Of a stretch of DNA of 64,000 nucleotides, positions 12,871-25,122 are shown piece after piece (the stretch's first letter is position 1; every line of letters starts with the position of its first letter). The position numbers were made by a program, and so were the translations under genes. This stretch comes from Onchocerca lupi (Eukaryota; Nematoda; Chromadorea; Rhabditida; Onchocercidae), in NCBI GenBank assembly GCA_028564675.1, contig JAOVVO010000013.1, forward strand, positions 291,947 to 355,946, written 5' to 3'. Below the pieces are notes generated by a model. It had not been told where the DNA came from, ran no database searches, and saw nothing but the letters and a program-made list of their open reading frames with translations.

Positions 12871-15421
12871 TTAAAAGTCATAGTCAAATTTTAAATAATC
12901 TGCATCAAATTCTTGAATACGAACATAACCATCTTCACCACCCGATACCACACAATTGCCGCTTGGATGGAACGCCAGAGTATTGATCGGACCAAAATGT
13001 CCTTTGAAACGGGCAAACTCTTCTTCAAACACCTGCAAAAAAATTGATATATTACTTAAGTAATGATTTCTTCCAGAAAATTTATAACACTCTGAAATTC
13101 AAAGATATCGAAAAACAATGAAACAATATTTTGAAATTAAAATCAAATCAAAAGCAATTTAATCGCTTACTAAATGATACAACTTCGCTTCAAAATGACC
13201 AGAAGCAGCTGTCGTTTGAGTTACTTTCATTGCTTCTTCTCCACCACCCAAGATAACGTGATCCCGAATGGGTGAAATCGCTGCCGAGTTAACCGGACGT
13301 TCAGCCCTAAACATTAGAAATGATAAATGAAGTGAAACAATATTTCAGGCAACTGAAAACTTTATTTTCTGATAAAATCGAACTAGGTACTGAAAAAAAT
13401 CTGTCCGTTTCAAAGAACATAAAATAAATAAACTATTAGAATATTAGAAAAAGTTTTAATTTCCTGTTTTATTGAAAACTAAAAGCTTGCTATTTTCAAC
13501 AATATATGATAAAACTTACTTGTATGTCTTCAAGCAATCTAAAGTCCTCGCATCAAATAAGCGAGCTGTTTTATCTTTGGAAGCTGTTATCAAGAAACTT
13601 TCGTCAGTGCTCATCTGCATATCATTAATTTGAAATTTGTGAGCTTCATCATTAAAATTTACAATGTCATCTCCTTTGCGTATATCATATTGGTGAACAT
13701 TTCCCTTTTCATTACCTGTAAACAAATTACGTAAAGATACTAATACAACAAAGCGTTCTGTTTAATTAGCTGAGTAGATATATATTCCGAATATAAGTAA
13801 CGAATTTTTCCGATCTAACAAAACTATAACTTTTATAAAATCTTTAAGCAATTTGGGTGGTAGAAAATTATAGGTAATAATTACGTCAATAAAAAAAATC
13901 GAAATTATCCAAAATTTAAAGCCAACAAGTCTTTATTGCAATTGCACTTTTGGATGTTACCTAATAGTTAACTACTTTGGTAAGACAAGTTAAAAACTCA
14001 AAACTTCATAGCTATAAGCCTCATAAGTGATGTAATCATAAAATAGTCAACATACCGTAAAAGAGTCAATCTACGATTCGTAGCTTTCAAAGAAAAATTT
14101 AGTTTCGCAATATGAACGAATTTAATTATGTAAACTAAAAATGTTCAAATAACAAAACATGCTCTCGTCTCATTTCTAGTTATTTCCACTTAAATTCATT
14201 TAATGAAAAAAAAAAAAAAAACATAAGACCTTCTCTAAAGAGAGGAATAGATGCTCACCTACGCAAATTGTGTCATCCAAATGTGTCCAAACGCAAGCAT
14301 TAGCTTGTGTCTGAAGTGATTTCTTAAATGCTGGTTGATTCTCGCCACTCATTTGTGATCCGTCTCGTATATCATACACGCATAATGAAGCCTCAAAGCA
14401 TATGTTGTCACAAAGACCAAAAATTAGAAAATAAAGATAACTCGAGGTTGGATGGAGCAGTTCATTTCAATTTATTTTTCCCAAATATTTTAAACTTACT
14501 GGATCTGCAAAATTCTCTTATCTAATCTATAACTACTCAGTATAATCATTAGATCTTTTTTATTATTCAGTTTATCGCATCAGTTACGCTAGGACGTTGT
14601 AGCCAGATATGGATTAACATTAAACTTCTGAAAAAAAAAATTTATCGGTTGAAGATTTCAGTAAATTCACTGCCGTGCTTCTGCACTAATCAATAAAAAA
14701 TAATATTTACTGAAGTCTTTAATAATAACTACATGAAAATTAAGCATTCGAATCAGCACACTGCAATGAAAGAAATCATTACTGATTATGAATGACTTTT
14801 CTTTAACATCATTTCAGCTTTCTCCCTGAAGTGGAGCCATCTATTAAGTAGTGTTTGAAAACTAGACGAACCATATTCTGTGTCATTTTTATAGTTGTAA
14901 AACCAATCAAGTTCCCACTGTAAGATAAACTAATAGATCGTGCAGCTGTTGGCGTTGAAATTGAATTTATCACATCGCCTGTCTCGCAATCCCACAACTA
15001 AAACGATTTTTTACTTATGATATATGAAAAGAAAAAGGCAAGCACATGCCAAGCACATCATTATAAAAGAATGCTAACTGAAGACCGAATAATCGAAATA
15101 TAAATTCAAAGATAGGTCTAACACTGTTTTCCATATAATTAAAAAAAATTAAAAGTATGTCCATGCATCAGTAAAAATAAACAGGCTTACCTTAACAAAT
15201 ACATCACCAGAAGCAGAGCAAAAATGTCGCGTATCCCAGGAGACATCGATATCCCAGATAACACCGTTGTGACCATCATATGTTCCGATCCGCTCACCAT
15301 TTTCCATATACCACACGCATGGACTTTTATCTTTTCCAGCTGAGAATAACAAATCGCCGTCTCTATTAATGCGTACTCGGGTCAATGCACGGTCGTGACC
15401 TTTCAGTGATAACGGTTTCAT
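12871..15421 (-). CDS. eif-3.I: Eukaryotic translation initiation factor 3 subunit I (WD40 protein)
   Basis: Six exons on the minus strand join in frame to 327 codons plus stop, close to the usual 325 aa: 15191-15421, 14872-14997, 14259-14391, 13520-13715, 13171-13306 and 12871-13032. The protein starts MKPLSLKGHDRALTRV and has a seven-bladed WD40 pattern. Family landmarks include GDLLFSAGKDK, NGERIGTYDGH, LWDCETG, VYDIRDGSQ, SKDKTARLFD, AERPVNSAA, GGGEEAM, and HFGPIN followed by GGEDGYVRI near the end. eIF3i sits in the peripheral part of eIF3 on the 40S ribosome and supports initiation. The donor after exon 2 is the weak GTTCGT, but the residue spacing to exon 3 matches the family exactly. 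A pyrimidine-AG at 15430-15431, eight bases before the ATG, could be a spliced-leader acceptor. The AKAP17A-like gene lies upstream on the same strand, 1.2 kb away. Confidence 0.97.
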
Positions 15422-16655
15422 CGTTTTCTCTTAAACTTAAATGTGACAAACGCATACATCATCATATTATACCGTGAAATGAACGGCAGGCGAAGTTTGT
15501 GACAAAAATTGTGACTAATAACAATGGAATCTCGTCGTTCATTCTGTTGTTATAAAAAAAGTGTTAATTACCGTTCTGTTTTAATACTTCATTCTCAATC
15601 TCTAGTCTTCCACATATCACACCAATCACTAGCTTTGTTTCGAAGCTTACTGCACCACCATCTCAAGGACAAAGGGTCACAAGCCCACCCAACCAACTAA
15701 CTCGGGGTCAAATCTCGCTCATTTGGAGTCCAAGGTAAAGTAAGACCTTAATAGAAAATATGGTAACGATATGTACAACATTGCGTCTCAACATGACTAG
15801 TTATTCTGTCTAGTGCTGCTGTTTAGTGGACTTGATAACTTTACTTTTCGTTGAGTTGACAGTGTGAATTGACCTGACCAAGTTATCTCCTGCTTCAGTT
15901 GGCAAGGCTCTAACCTTTTGGCCTCATGAGGAAACTTTTTTCTGAGATTATGAATTCTAGAATCTAAATTCAAACAAGAAGCATTTTGGAGAAGAAGATG
16001 ATTGCATCAATCAGATATCCAAAAAAAGAAGTTAAGGGAAAATGAACTCATCCCATTTTTAGGTTGGAATGAGGAACTTCAAGCCAGCAAGACATCAGAT
16101 TTCTGGCTAATTGTGTTTGCATTTCATACACTTAAGAACTTTTTCTCGCTGCTATAACGAGAATTGAATCCCACCGATTGACCAAGTTAAAGACCAATTT
16201 ATAGAAACATTAAACAGAGTCCCGCTGAGTTTGACCTCTTTTTCAAAATTCACCTTTTTTACATTAGTGCCAAAAATAGGCCTAAGATGTGGTATTTCCA
16301 TAAGATACATGCATCAATATTTTAATTCTACTAGTTAGATGCAACCTAAACAGAACATTGGTCTTGTAGAAAAAACGCGAATGTATATTTATTTGAGCGC
16401 AACAATATGTCATGATACATCAATAATAGTAAATCAATGAACCAAAAAAGACAAATTAAGTTAAAATGAATGATCACTAAAACTGAGTAGTTGGTGAGAA
16501 ACCTTTGTATTTTTATTGTTTGGTGCAAATGAAGTAGCAGTCTTCGCTCTTCATTGAAGTTTGTAGTTAATTTATTAAGTATCTTCAACCTATAAATACG
16601 AGTCATGCGCTATTTTTCACACGTCATAGAACACAGCTTATCTCTAAGAAGTATA
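15422..16655. other. Intergenic spacer between eIF3i and the AKAP17A-like gene
   Basis: About 1.2 kb between two genes on the minus strand. It should hold the AKAP17A 3' UTR and the eIF3i promoter. A GC-richer stretch at about 15640-15720 is the best place for eIF3i promoter elements. No coding exon is supported; the open frame at 16346-16606 (-) has no family features. Confidence 0.6.
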
Positions 16656-19600
16656 TTAATCTTCCCTGTCTTCACTTTTATTGGCATGTAATTTGCTGAG
16701 CATCATCTTAGCTTCAATCTGAAAACAAATCTAAATTACTACTTGTTTATCATTTGGATCAAAAAATAAAAAATTTAAAGTGAATGATCGTGAAACAAAA
16801 AAGCAATCAGTGATGAGTTATAATGGGAATACGGAAATAACCTTATTTTTAAATGTAATATTAAATGTGAACGATATGATATAAGAGATTAAACCATGGA
16901 ATGTTGTTTAAAATAGAATTACATGTCTGTTAACAAAAAGAAGAAATTAAATGGGACAGAAAACCGTACTCGTTTTCGCAATCTTTGTTCCTGTTCTCGA
17001 AGAAGAGCTTGTCTTAATTTCGTCTCCAATTCAGTTTGCAAATTTCCTTCCAAATCTCTTGAACTCATTTCTAATCGAGAATTTTTCTCTCGCAGTTTTG
17101 CCTAGTAAATAGCCTTTTTTATCAGGAAAGATTTGTGGGAAAACAAAGATAATAAGCAGAGTTTGCAAAAAGCATTGGTGATGATTTTACAGAATTCGAA
17201 AATAACAAATCCTACATTTCTAAGTTTTGCGGAACAAATAACTTTATTTGATCCAACCTTTTCGAAATCAAGGATCAGATTCAGGATAGGATCATTTTTC
17301 GAATCCCAATAAATAAGAAACTACCTCAATTCTCCAAAAAAGTGCCGAAAGTAGTCTCCTTGACTCCAATTTCCGTTGGGCAATTAGCAGTTTTCTTTCT
17401 TCTTTTACGATCATTTCATTTAGACGTTCCTTCTTCAACCGTTCCTCTTGGTTTCGCTAAACTTTCAATTTGAAGTAATTTTTTCGTTATGATATGAAAC
17501 AGCTAATATAACTTCATTCTTTTGATAAAATTATAATAAGCAATTGGGTGTACAACTTAAATTTCTAAAATTACGAAAAAATCTCATTTTTTTAAATGAA
17601 GTTTGTAAATATTACAATAAATAGTATAAATATTCCATACTATATAAATTTGATGAATTTCAATCTCCAAACTTCTAAATAGCTTTTGAAATTAGGAAAT
17701 ATGAACATAAAACATGAACATAAATGGAAAACTATCCGCAAGATAGAAAAAAACCATCGAATTTTTCGAAACAAAAATTATTAACTTTTCGACATGTTCT
17801 TTTGTGTTTTTTTTCTTTTTGTGATCGACGATCGACATGTTCTTTTCCGGTATTCATTTTATTTTCATCTTCTTTTTCACTGCAAAAATGAACATTGTCT
17901 AGTAAGATCGCATACCTTCCAGTCATTCCACATATTTTGCTGAACTAAAAGATCTAAAAGTCCAAATGCAGCCTTCATTAACAGAGATGCAGACAAGGCG
18001 TCTTTCGAGATTTTCAAATTCATCAACTGAAAGACATCTTTATTGCAAATCCTCAATGTTTCGGAGTTAAACCATTCTATGAATTAAAATTAACAATTCT
18101 GAATTAATTCCAGTTAACTCAACTGAAATCAGTATATAATGACCAAAAAGTTAGGATTAATCGGTGCTACTGCATGTGATATTATAAACATTAACCTATG
18201 TTTGCACCTCCAAAAAGTCAGTACTTTTTACAAACTGCTTTCAGTACTCTTTATGAATTGCTCTCGCACTGTCTGTCCTAGATGTTAATAGTCTCAAACA
18301 ATAGCTATTACAAATAGACTTAAAACTGCTACTAAAGTAATAAAGGAAGAAAAAATCAATTTCATACCGTTTTCGATATTCTTCTGAAATTTTTCGCTTC
18401 TCCGATTCTTTCAATCTTTCCCTTTCAACATTTCTTTTGTGTATGTTTTCGTCTGACAAATGTCTGTTTTTATCAAAATCGACCTGAAAGAAGTTTAACA
18501 ATGTCGAGCTATTCATTTATAGGAGATTATTACCTGGAAACAAAGGCCAGCATTAAACTAAAGAATCTTTCAAGAATATCAGACTTTCGCGATTGCATCC
18601 ACTAATCACGCAATAAACATCTTCCCGCTATTAACTCTTCGAAACATGAAGTATCATAGATTGTTTTGGTGCATGACATTTGCTAACCTTGATGGCTGCT
18701 TCGAAGATTCTACCATCCGGCATCTTCTTCACTAATTTCTTGTTACGCAAAAAATTCATGGCTTTGACGAATGATATGTATTCTACGAACTGTACATATC
18801 CTTCGAATAATATCTCCTGAAAAAAAAAATTATTAAAATAATTTTTTAATAATTTTTTTTATTAAAAAAATTGAGAAACTTGAAATGAATAAGCTGAGAA
18901 TATTTATAACGTGAAATGAATATTACATTTTTTTTAAAAATTTTTTTATGGGGACCATAAAGAAAAAGATTCCCCTTCTGTAAAGAACGGCTAACCTGTC
19001 CAAATGAGAAACCTGTGGTACGTACACCAGATATCTTAGCAGACATTTTCTTTCTATATGGATCGCAAACTGGAATATCAACGCAGCGAACTGTTCCAAA
19101 ACGTTCGAAGACATTTTGAAGAATACGTTCACTGGGCAAAGAATCAGCAGTGGAACCACACTCCTTGAAAATGAAATTGTTGCAGAATATAATAAAGGAA
19201 AGATGAAAAAAGTTGCAGAATCTAATAAAGGAAAAATGAAAAACTTAAATTTGAGGTTGTGGCATATACTATATTGCTTTATCAGTAATACTGAATAGCA
19301 TTTAATGCAGAATGATATAATCTGAGATATTAATCAGTCATGCTTTATATTACGACATGTCACAATATGTGTATTTCAGAAAAGTGAAATGAAAATAATG
19401 TAAAAATCTTCAATTTGAATAAACGACTAAATTTAATAAAAAAAAATAATGCAGGAAGTATAGAAGAAAATACAAATTATGAAGACATGGCAACTAACCT
19501 TAAACCAATTCGATGGCATTTTCGCAAGGTATATAGTATCCGGTCGTTCACCGGGTTCTAGCTCATTCATATTATCTGAATTTCGGAAGAATTCATCCCA

Positions 19601-20336
19601 ATCATGTCGAGTGGGAAAATCCGACTTCGTTTCCGCCGCTCGGACTTTTAATGGTTCAAAGAAACCCATTACTTTCAATGTATAACCATCCAAAGCTTTG
19701 ATGACCTGAAAAATATATTTGCCATCCAAGAAAACGAATTTCAAGAAAAAAAAAGATAATTTCATTAATGAACTGATCTTCTATTACTGACAGTTCACGT
19801 GGATAAGTATGAACCTATTTCGATCATTTGAAAAAAAATGTTTTGAAATATAGTTTCGTGATATATAATAGGCATTATAAAAAACTAAGTGAAAGTAAAA
19901 AAAATTGCTGGATCAATATAGAAACTTTTCAATAGAAATTAACGACTAATGTCCAGAAAGATAATGTACCCTTTATAATGCAAGTCAAAAGAACTTGAAT
20001 AGGGCAATATTTGTAACATATTTGGAAACAGATAATACATAACAGTTCAAATGATTATTTAAACCATAACTTAGCAAGAATCTTGCGACTAGGAAGTTCT
20101 GCCTCGAATCGAACCAACTCGATGGTACTTGTCATGACGCGAATCGACGAAAGCTATAAAACAAGAAAACAAATATGCAGATATTTGTTGTGCTAGCATC
20201 AAAGCTATCTCTCATAGCAAAGTGGAAATTACAGATAAAGAGATGATCAAGGAAAACAGCTGAATTGGTATCAAAAGTTATAACTACACATATTTCTGCA
20301 ACAGCGCTGAGTATGACAATATCAAACACTCTATAG

Positions 20337-20372
<36 letters not shown>

Positions 20373-20924
20373 CAGATGACCTTAATCAGCGACATATTAA
20401 ACAGTTTAAAAGATAAGGGATAAAATGGAACTATCAATGGTACTTGCAAAAAAAGATACTAATAAACGTCTGAGAACCAGCTAGTATCGTGAGCTTCTTT
20501 CACAAATCCTATTCATGATCATGACTAGTATAAAAATAGTATTAATATTCAGGAGACATCTACATAAATCCTATAATTCGGAAACGTAGTATATTATATT
20601 ATGCTCAAAATATATAAACGGTCTAATCTTCGCGTTTGTGCATTTATACTTGGCTTTACACTTGACAGTACATATCTTTTTTCTTCAAAAAGCTCGAATA
20701 TAGTCATTACTTGCTATTCACTATATTTCTAGCGCAAACAAAGAAGAAATGGTAAATACCTCAATAGGATTAACGGCTTTCTTGATTTTTTCCATTAAAT
20801 CCCAATTGGAAATCGACTGTCCGGGTTGTTTCAACGGAGGCAAAGATACAGTTACTGTCATTTTAGCTGACGGCTTCACGTAAAGACCCACTGGAATATA
20901 TAAAGGTTCCAATTCATCAGCCAT
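16656..20924 (-). CDS. AKAP17A (XE7/SFRS17A)-like splicing-associated protein
   Basis: Ten exons give 429 codons plus stop: 20760-20924, 20070-20153, 19499-19705, 18996-19163, 18688-18816, 18368-18483, 17786-17879, 17325-17456, 16970-17101 and 16656-16718. The N-terminus YVKPSAKMTVTVSLPPLKQP, the block DFPTRHDWDEFFR, GERPDTI and the RRM-like VFERFGTVRCVDIPVCDPYR match human AKAP17A residue by residue. A long charged coiled coil (EERKLLIAQRKLES) follows and the protein ends LRKRIEAKMMLSKLHANKSED. The mammalian protein binds splicing factors and PKA in nuclear speckles, but its long RS-rich tail is missing here. The exon 2-exon 3 junction lacks a phase-compatible GT donor. The start ATG follows a TTCTTATTCAG acceptor 46 bases upstream, and an out-of-frame ATG lies in that leader. 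Confidence 0.93.
19179..19244. repeat. Two-copy 33-bp tandem repeat in AKAP17A intron 3
   Basis: Copies at 19179-19211 and 19212-19244 share GTTGCAGAAT, then TAATAAAGGAAA, and differ at about three positions. It lies within an intron, just after the exon boundary on the coding strand. Confidence 0.8.
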
Positions 20925-20970
20925 TGAAGTGCATGCATTCTCCTCATGAATCCAACCTTTAATATAATTT

Positions 20971-20972
20971 CT
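20971..20972 (-). promoter_or_regulatory. Candidate spliced-leader acceptor of the AKAP17A-like gene
   Basis: TTCTTATTCAG on the minus strand ends 46 bases before the start codon, with no upstream coding exon to join. Nematode mRNAs commonly receive a spliced leader at such a site. An ordinary 5' UTR intron is the alternative. Confidence 0.45.
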
Positions 20973-21091
20973 GAATAAGAAAATGAAATGAAATGAATTA
21001 AAAAGCTAAATGATACAATCATATTGTAAAGAAGATAACCTTAAAGAGTTCAAAAATCGATATAATATTGTAACTTAGGATATCATTGAGA

Positions 21092-21104
21092 AGGTCAGAG
21101 GTCA
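21092..21104 (+). promoter_or_regulatory. Perfect DR1 nuclear-receptor-type site
   Basis: AGGTCA G AGGTCA, 168 bases upstream of the AKAP17A-like start. The flanks also match the copy at 8804-8816 (GGTCAGAGGTCAA then CATG). Either a receptor site or a short dispersed repeat is possible. Confidence 0.4.
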
Positions 21105-24100
21105 AGCATGAAATGTCGATGAGCGTCGACTCTTCTGTAAGGAATCAAGAATCACTTCCAATGTATAATCATACCTGTACAGAATCCACTGAGCATGCCT
21201 TTCCTGTACAATCACTTGTTTGCCCATCTAATCAGTTATTTGATGGTTACATGAACCGAGTGAATTTGCATTGCATACCCGATATTTAATGGAAACTGGC
21301 GCGCTCCTGTTTTCTTGAGTTGAACTCTGACCTTTCCTCTGTTTTTTACCGGTTAGATACGCAAATATTTTAACCAGAAAAACTGGTCTGATTCTATAAT
21401 AGTTAATCTTATTATGTCGTAAAACAGGTGATGGTTACGTTTAATATTTGCCGTGGATAATTTGTAGTTGAAGATTGCTGGATTTGAAGTTCAAAGTTAA
21501 ACGTAAATTTCAAAGTTAGACGTACACGTAGATTCCAGTGGTTGTTATTCTACATATTTCATTTATTCTAAAAATTTAAAGCTTATTGACTGCATTTTTG
21601 AAATTGTAAATGACTCTTTTCGAAGTACGACTAGTGAACTTTAGAAAAATAACTGGTTAATAATAATGCAGCTGTGTGAATACATGAAAAGATCTTTACC
21701 AAATTAGTAATAGTTGTCACGCTATTATCAGTATAATCAGATGATATACCATGATCGAAATAAAATGGTGTAAAACCATAAATAATATTAAAACTGAGCG
21801 ATCAATAATTTGTGCACTTTATATGATGGTACAAATTTCAAGCCTAAATTGAATAAAACATTATGAAATGAGAGAAGAAAGATAAGAGATTATTTTCATT
21901 AATCAAATTAATTGCGGAAATTAAATGGCATTACGAGAACAAAGCTCTATAAAAAATTGTGCAAAAGAATGAACTTAAGCTATAAATCCAGGAAAAATGC
22001 GATACACGTTCCGAATGGACAAAAAAATTAAATATTATCTCAGAGCTGCATTTAACAATTTCAAATACTTAGATTCCCGATTTTTTTTTTGAGAGAGTTT
22101 AATTTTCTCCTAAAATTTTAATAAAAGAAATATTTTATTAATTTCATAAGACAATGATCACCCAATCACCAGTTCTAACTTCAATTCGTTGACAATATTC
22201 CAGTTTATATTTCAACACATTCATTAATTAATCAAATTAATTAATGTTCATTCATGTGATTGAATATATCTTAGGATATAAAACATCAATCAGTCGAATT
22301 CATTCTAAATATAATACAACTTAGGCTTAAAGAGGGAGGCATTTTTTTTCTTTTTTTTCTTTTTTTTTTTTTTTGTAAATCTAAAGTGTTATTACATTTC
22401 AGAACAAGTTCGGTTAATTCAACTTATAGACAAATAACTCATTCGAATTTTCTTCAAATTTTTTACAAAACAATTTTCAGAGTTGAATTATTTGAAAAAA
22501 AAATTTATCCATAAGGTAAACCTCTTTTCCAAATAATTTAAGCAAAAATAAAATTCGGAATGAAAAAGTAGAAATTTATTTCTCAAGTTACTTTTTTTCT
22601 GTGAAATATTCATGCTATGATAAGTATTTACTCGATTTCTGCAACGATGATCCATTCTCATCTAATAATGTTGAACATTTATGAACTGCTCTTAAAAATC
22701 GGAATAGGCATGCAGGCTCGGTAAGCTTAACATGGGTAAAGTTGTTTTGGGCTCCAAAAAACACAAATAGCTAGGTTTAATCGTGTTGAAAATGTCTGGA
22801 CTAGGAAAAGTGATGGAGGAAAAGTTATACTTCATGCATCAGAGCATAACTGATTTTCATCCACCAGTTTTCCAGAAATCTAGGTAATAAGAAAAACTGA
22901 TTCTACTTGCAAATAAGCCAAGAGCATCGAAACACATGTTTGACACCTATAGACTAAGTTTCAAACTGCAAAAATAAACTTATTTAAGATGTATTTTGGC
23001 TACCGCTCTCATCCCTCCCAATTATTTCAAAACATCACTGGCTTCCTTCATCTTATTAATTCTCAACTCCGACCTTGATAAGCTGAATCCTCTGAATTCA
23101 TCAAAAAATTTTAGCAAGCGAAAACTGCTTGTCAGCTTAATTAGTAGATGAATCAAATAGATTACTGAAGACTACAGATTTGTATCCGACATGCAGCACA
23201 AATTGCATACTCACATTCGGCGCGCAGTATCCTTGCGAATATGTTTGGTGAGTCCCGATGATCACCCTGAATGAATAATCCCACCATTTAAACTCCAAGA
23301 TTATTTCTTCTCAATAGCTGTAACTATAATAATCATCGATCCATCTGATCTACTTTAACCTTCAGATTTTATAAAAGGTTTACCTTCACTTTATACAAAT
23401 TAAGCTTGTAAAAGGCTTGTCCCTCATTTGATACAAATTAAATTAAGGTACACAACCCTCCAAACAGAAAAAATTTCCATTGGATACATTTCTAAAACTA
23501 AACTATTCCTACCTCGAAGAGCCTTACGACTGATTATGAAAATCTAGTTGATTGTATTTCATTAAACTTAATGCTCATTTTGCGCAGTAAACAATATAAA
23601 TGCGAAAGGAATGATCATTTATTGAGGAAAGAAAGCTGCAATTTTTTTTCTTTTTTTTCATTTGAAAAGAATACAAATAGAAAAAGATATACCCAAAACT
23701 TCAGAACAAATATATATGATAAATTATTGCAATACAATGGAAAGTGAAATGAGCGAATAAGTACCATTTATGAAATGTGTTTCATTGTTTCATCTATAAA
23801 CAATACACACAGACACGTACATTCAGAGACGTCCACACACATACACTGATAATTGAAGATAAATGAAATATGGTTAAAAAACAACGGTATCATGAATGCC
23901 CGTTATTACGGCATAAATTCCTAACGTTATTTTGAAGTACTGCCAGGTTCTAGACAGTCTAAAAATTTGAAGATTATTCAACATTTGTTGAAGCCTACAG
24001 CCATTTAAAAGTCCAGAAATCAATGAATTTCGAAATTACGAATATCTCGGTTTCTTTGATACCATATCATAAATTATGAAGAATTTATAAAATATTCCAA

Positions 24101-25122
24101 CTGCCTGGAAAAAATTAATTGATTCAGGCAGAAGTGAAAAAAAAAAAAAGCTTATCAAGATTAGTGAAAACATCTAATATTTCGGACTTGTACAAATAAA
24201 AATAAAAACAATATTATGGTCATTCTTATTGTTATAATAACCGTTTCGACAATCAAATCAATGACATTTACATGCAGAACACTGACTTATTCATCTTGAA
24301 CTTTTAAATCCTATAACATTTATAAACTAAAGTAGTAATATGCAAATAATCAAAGAAATTTACGTTCATAAATCCAATGGAATTTCATGAGTGAAAGATA
24401 GATAAAGAAAGAAATGGGCACAAGTGCACTCTGAGGTGACGAGGCAGCAGAACAAGAAAGAAAAAAAAAAGGAAAAACATAGTACTTTTAAGAAAAACAC
24501 AACGAGAGAAATGGACTGTATTTGATCACAGAAAAACAGACCGAAGGACGAAATAAAAATTGATAAATGAATGAAAATAAATCTCAAACTAATAAAGTAA
24601 TAATCTCACGAAATGAAACGTAAAAAATTGTAATTCGTTCCATGCTACTCTTCAAAAAATAATACATCCCATGTTTTCAATAATACTTCTACATCAACAA
24701 CATGAAACATGGAATATTACCAACTTTTGAAGTTTTTTATCAAAAGATTTGGTAACGTATACAATAATAACTATAGAAAGTAATTAATAATCAATGTAAC
24801 AAAAGTAGAAAAGCAGACATATAATCATTTCAAAAAAAAGAATCTTAATGTAGAAATAACTGTTGTTTCATTTCTTTTCTTTTTATAATGAAATGCAGCA
24901 CATTCATCACACCAAACAACTGGAAATGAATTTGGTTCCGAGCAATTTTATAAATGGAAAGTTTTCAAACCAGCTATTCAGCACAACAATTTCGAATGTA
25001 AGTGATTAAATATTTCAGATTAATTAAAACATAAATGAAACCCAAATCAAACATTTTGAAATGAGCAAAGGCAACCATGATCGAACATATTCCGAGAATA
25101 GAAATATGCATTAACTTTAGGT

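Larger units (their letters stand above)
20925..25122. other. Intergenic region upstream of the AKAP17A-like gene
   Basis: About 4.2 kb between the SPATS2-like stop and the AKAP17A start, both on the minus strand. It holds a candidate spliced-leader acceptor (20971-20972), a perfect DR1 of AGGTCA (21092-21104), a GGCGCGC box at about 21299-21305 that may belong to the AKAP17A promoter, T-rich tracts near 22346-22374, and a CA-rich stretch near 23805-23850. No exon is supported. The hydrophobic minus-strand frame at 24366-24587 is low complexity. Confidence 0.55.

Noticed and set aside
17916..18026. Open 37-codon minus-strand stretch (LMNLKISKDALS...) with acceptor and donor inside the AKAP17A-like gene
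   Set aside because: It is open only in phase 0, but the preceding exon ends with two spare bases, so including it gives an immediate stop. Skipping it joins exons 6 and 7 in frame and matches the family.
24366..24587. Hydrophobic minus-strand frame that could suggest a membrane peptide
   Set aside because: Phe/Leu-rich translation of an A/G-rich plus strand is expected by chance here; no start context or splice sites support it.
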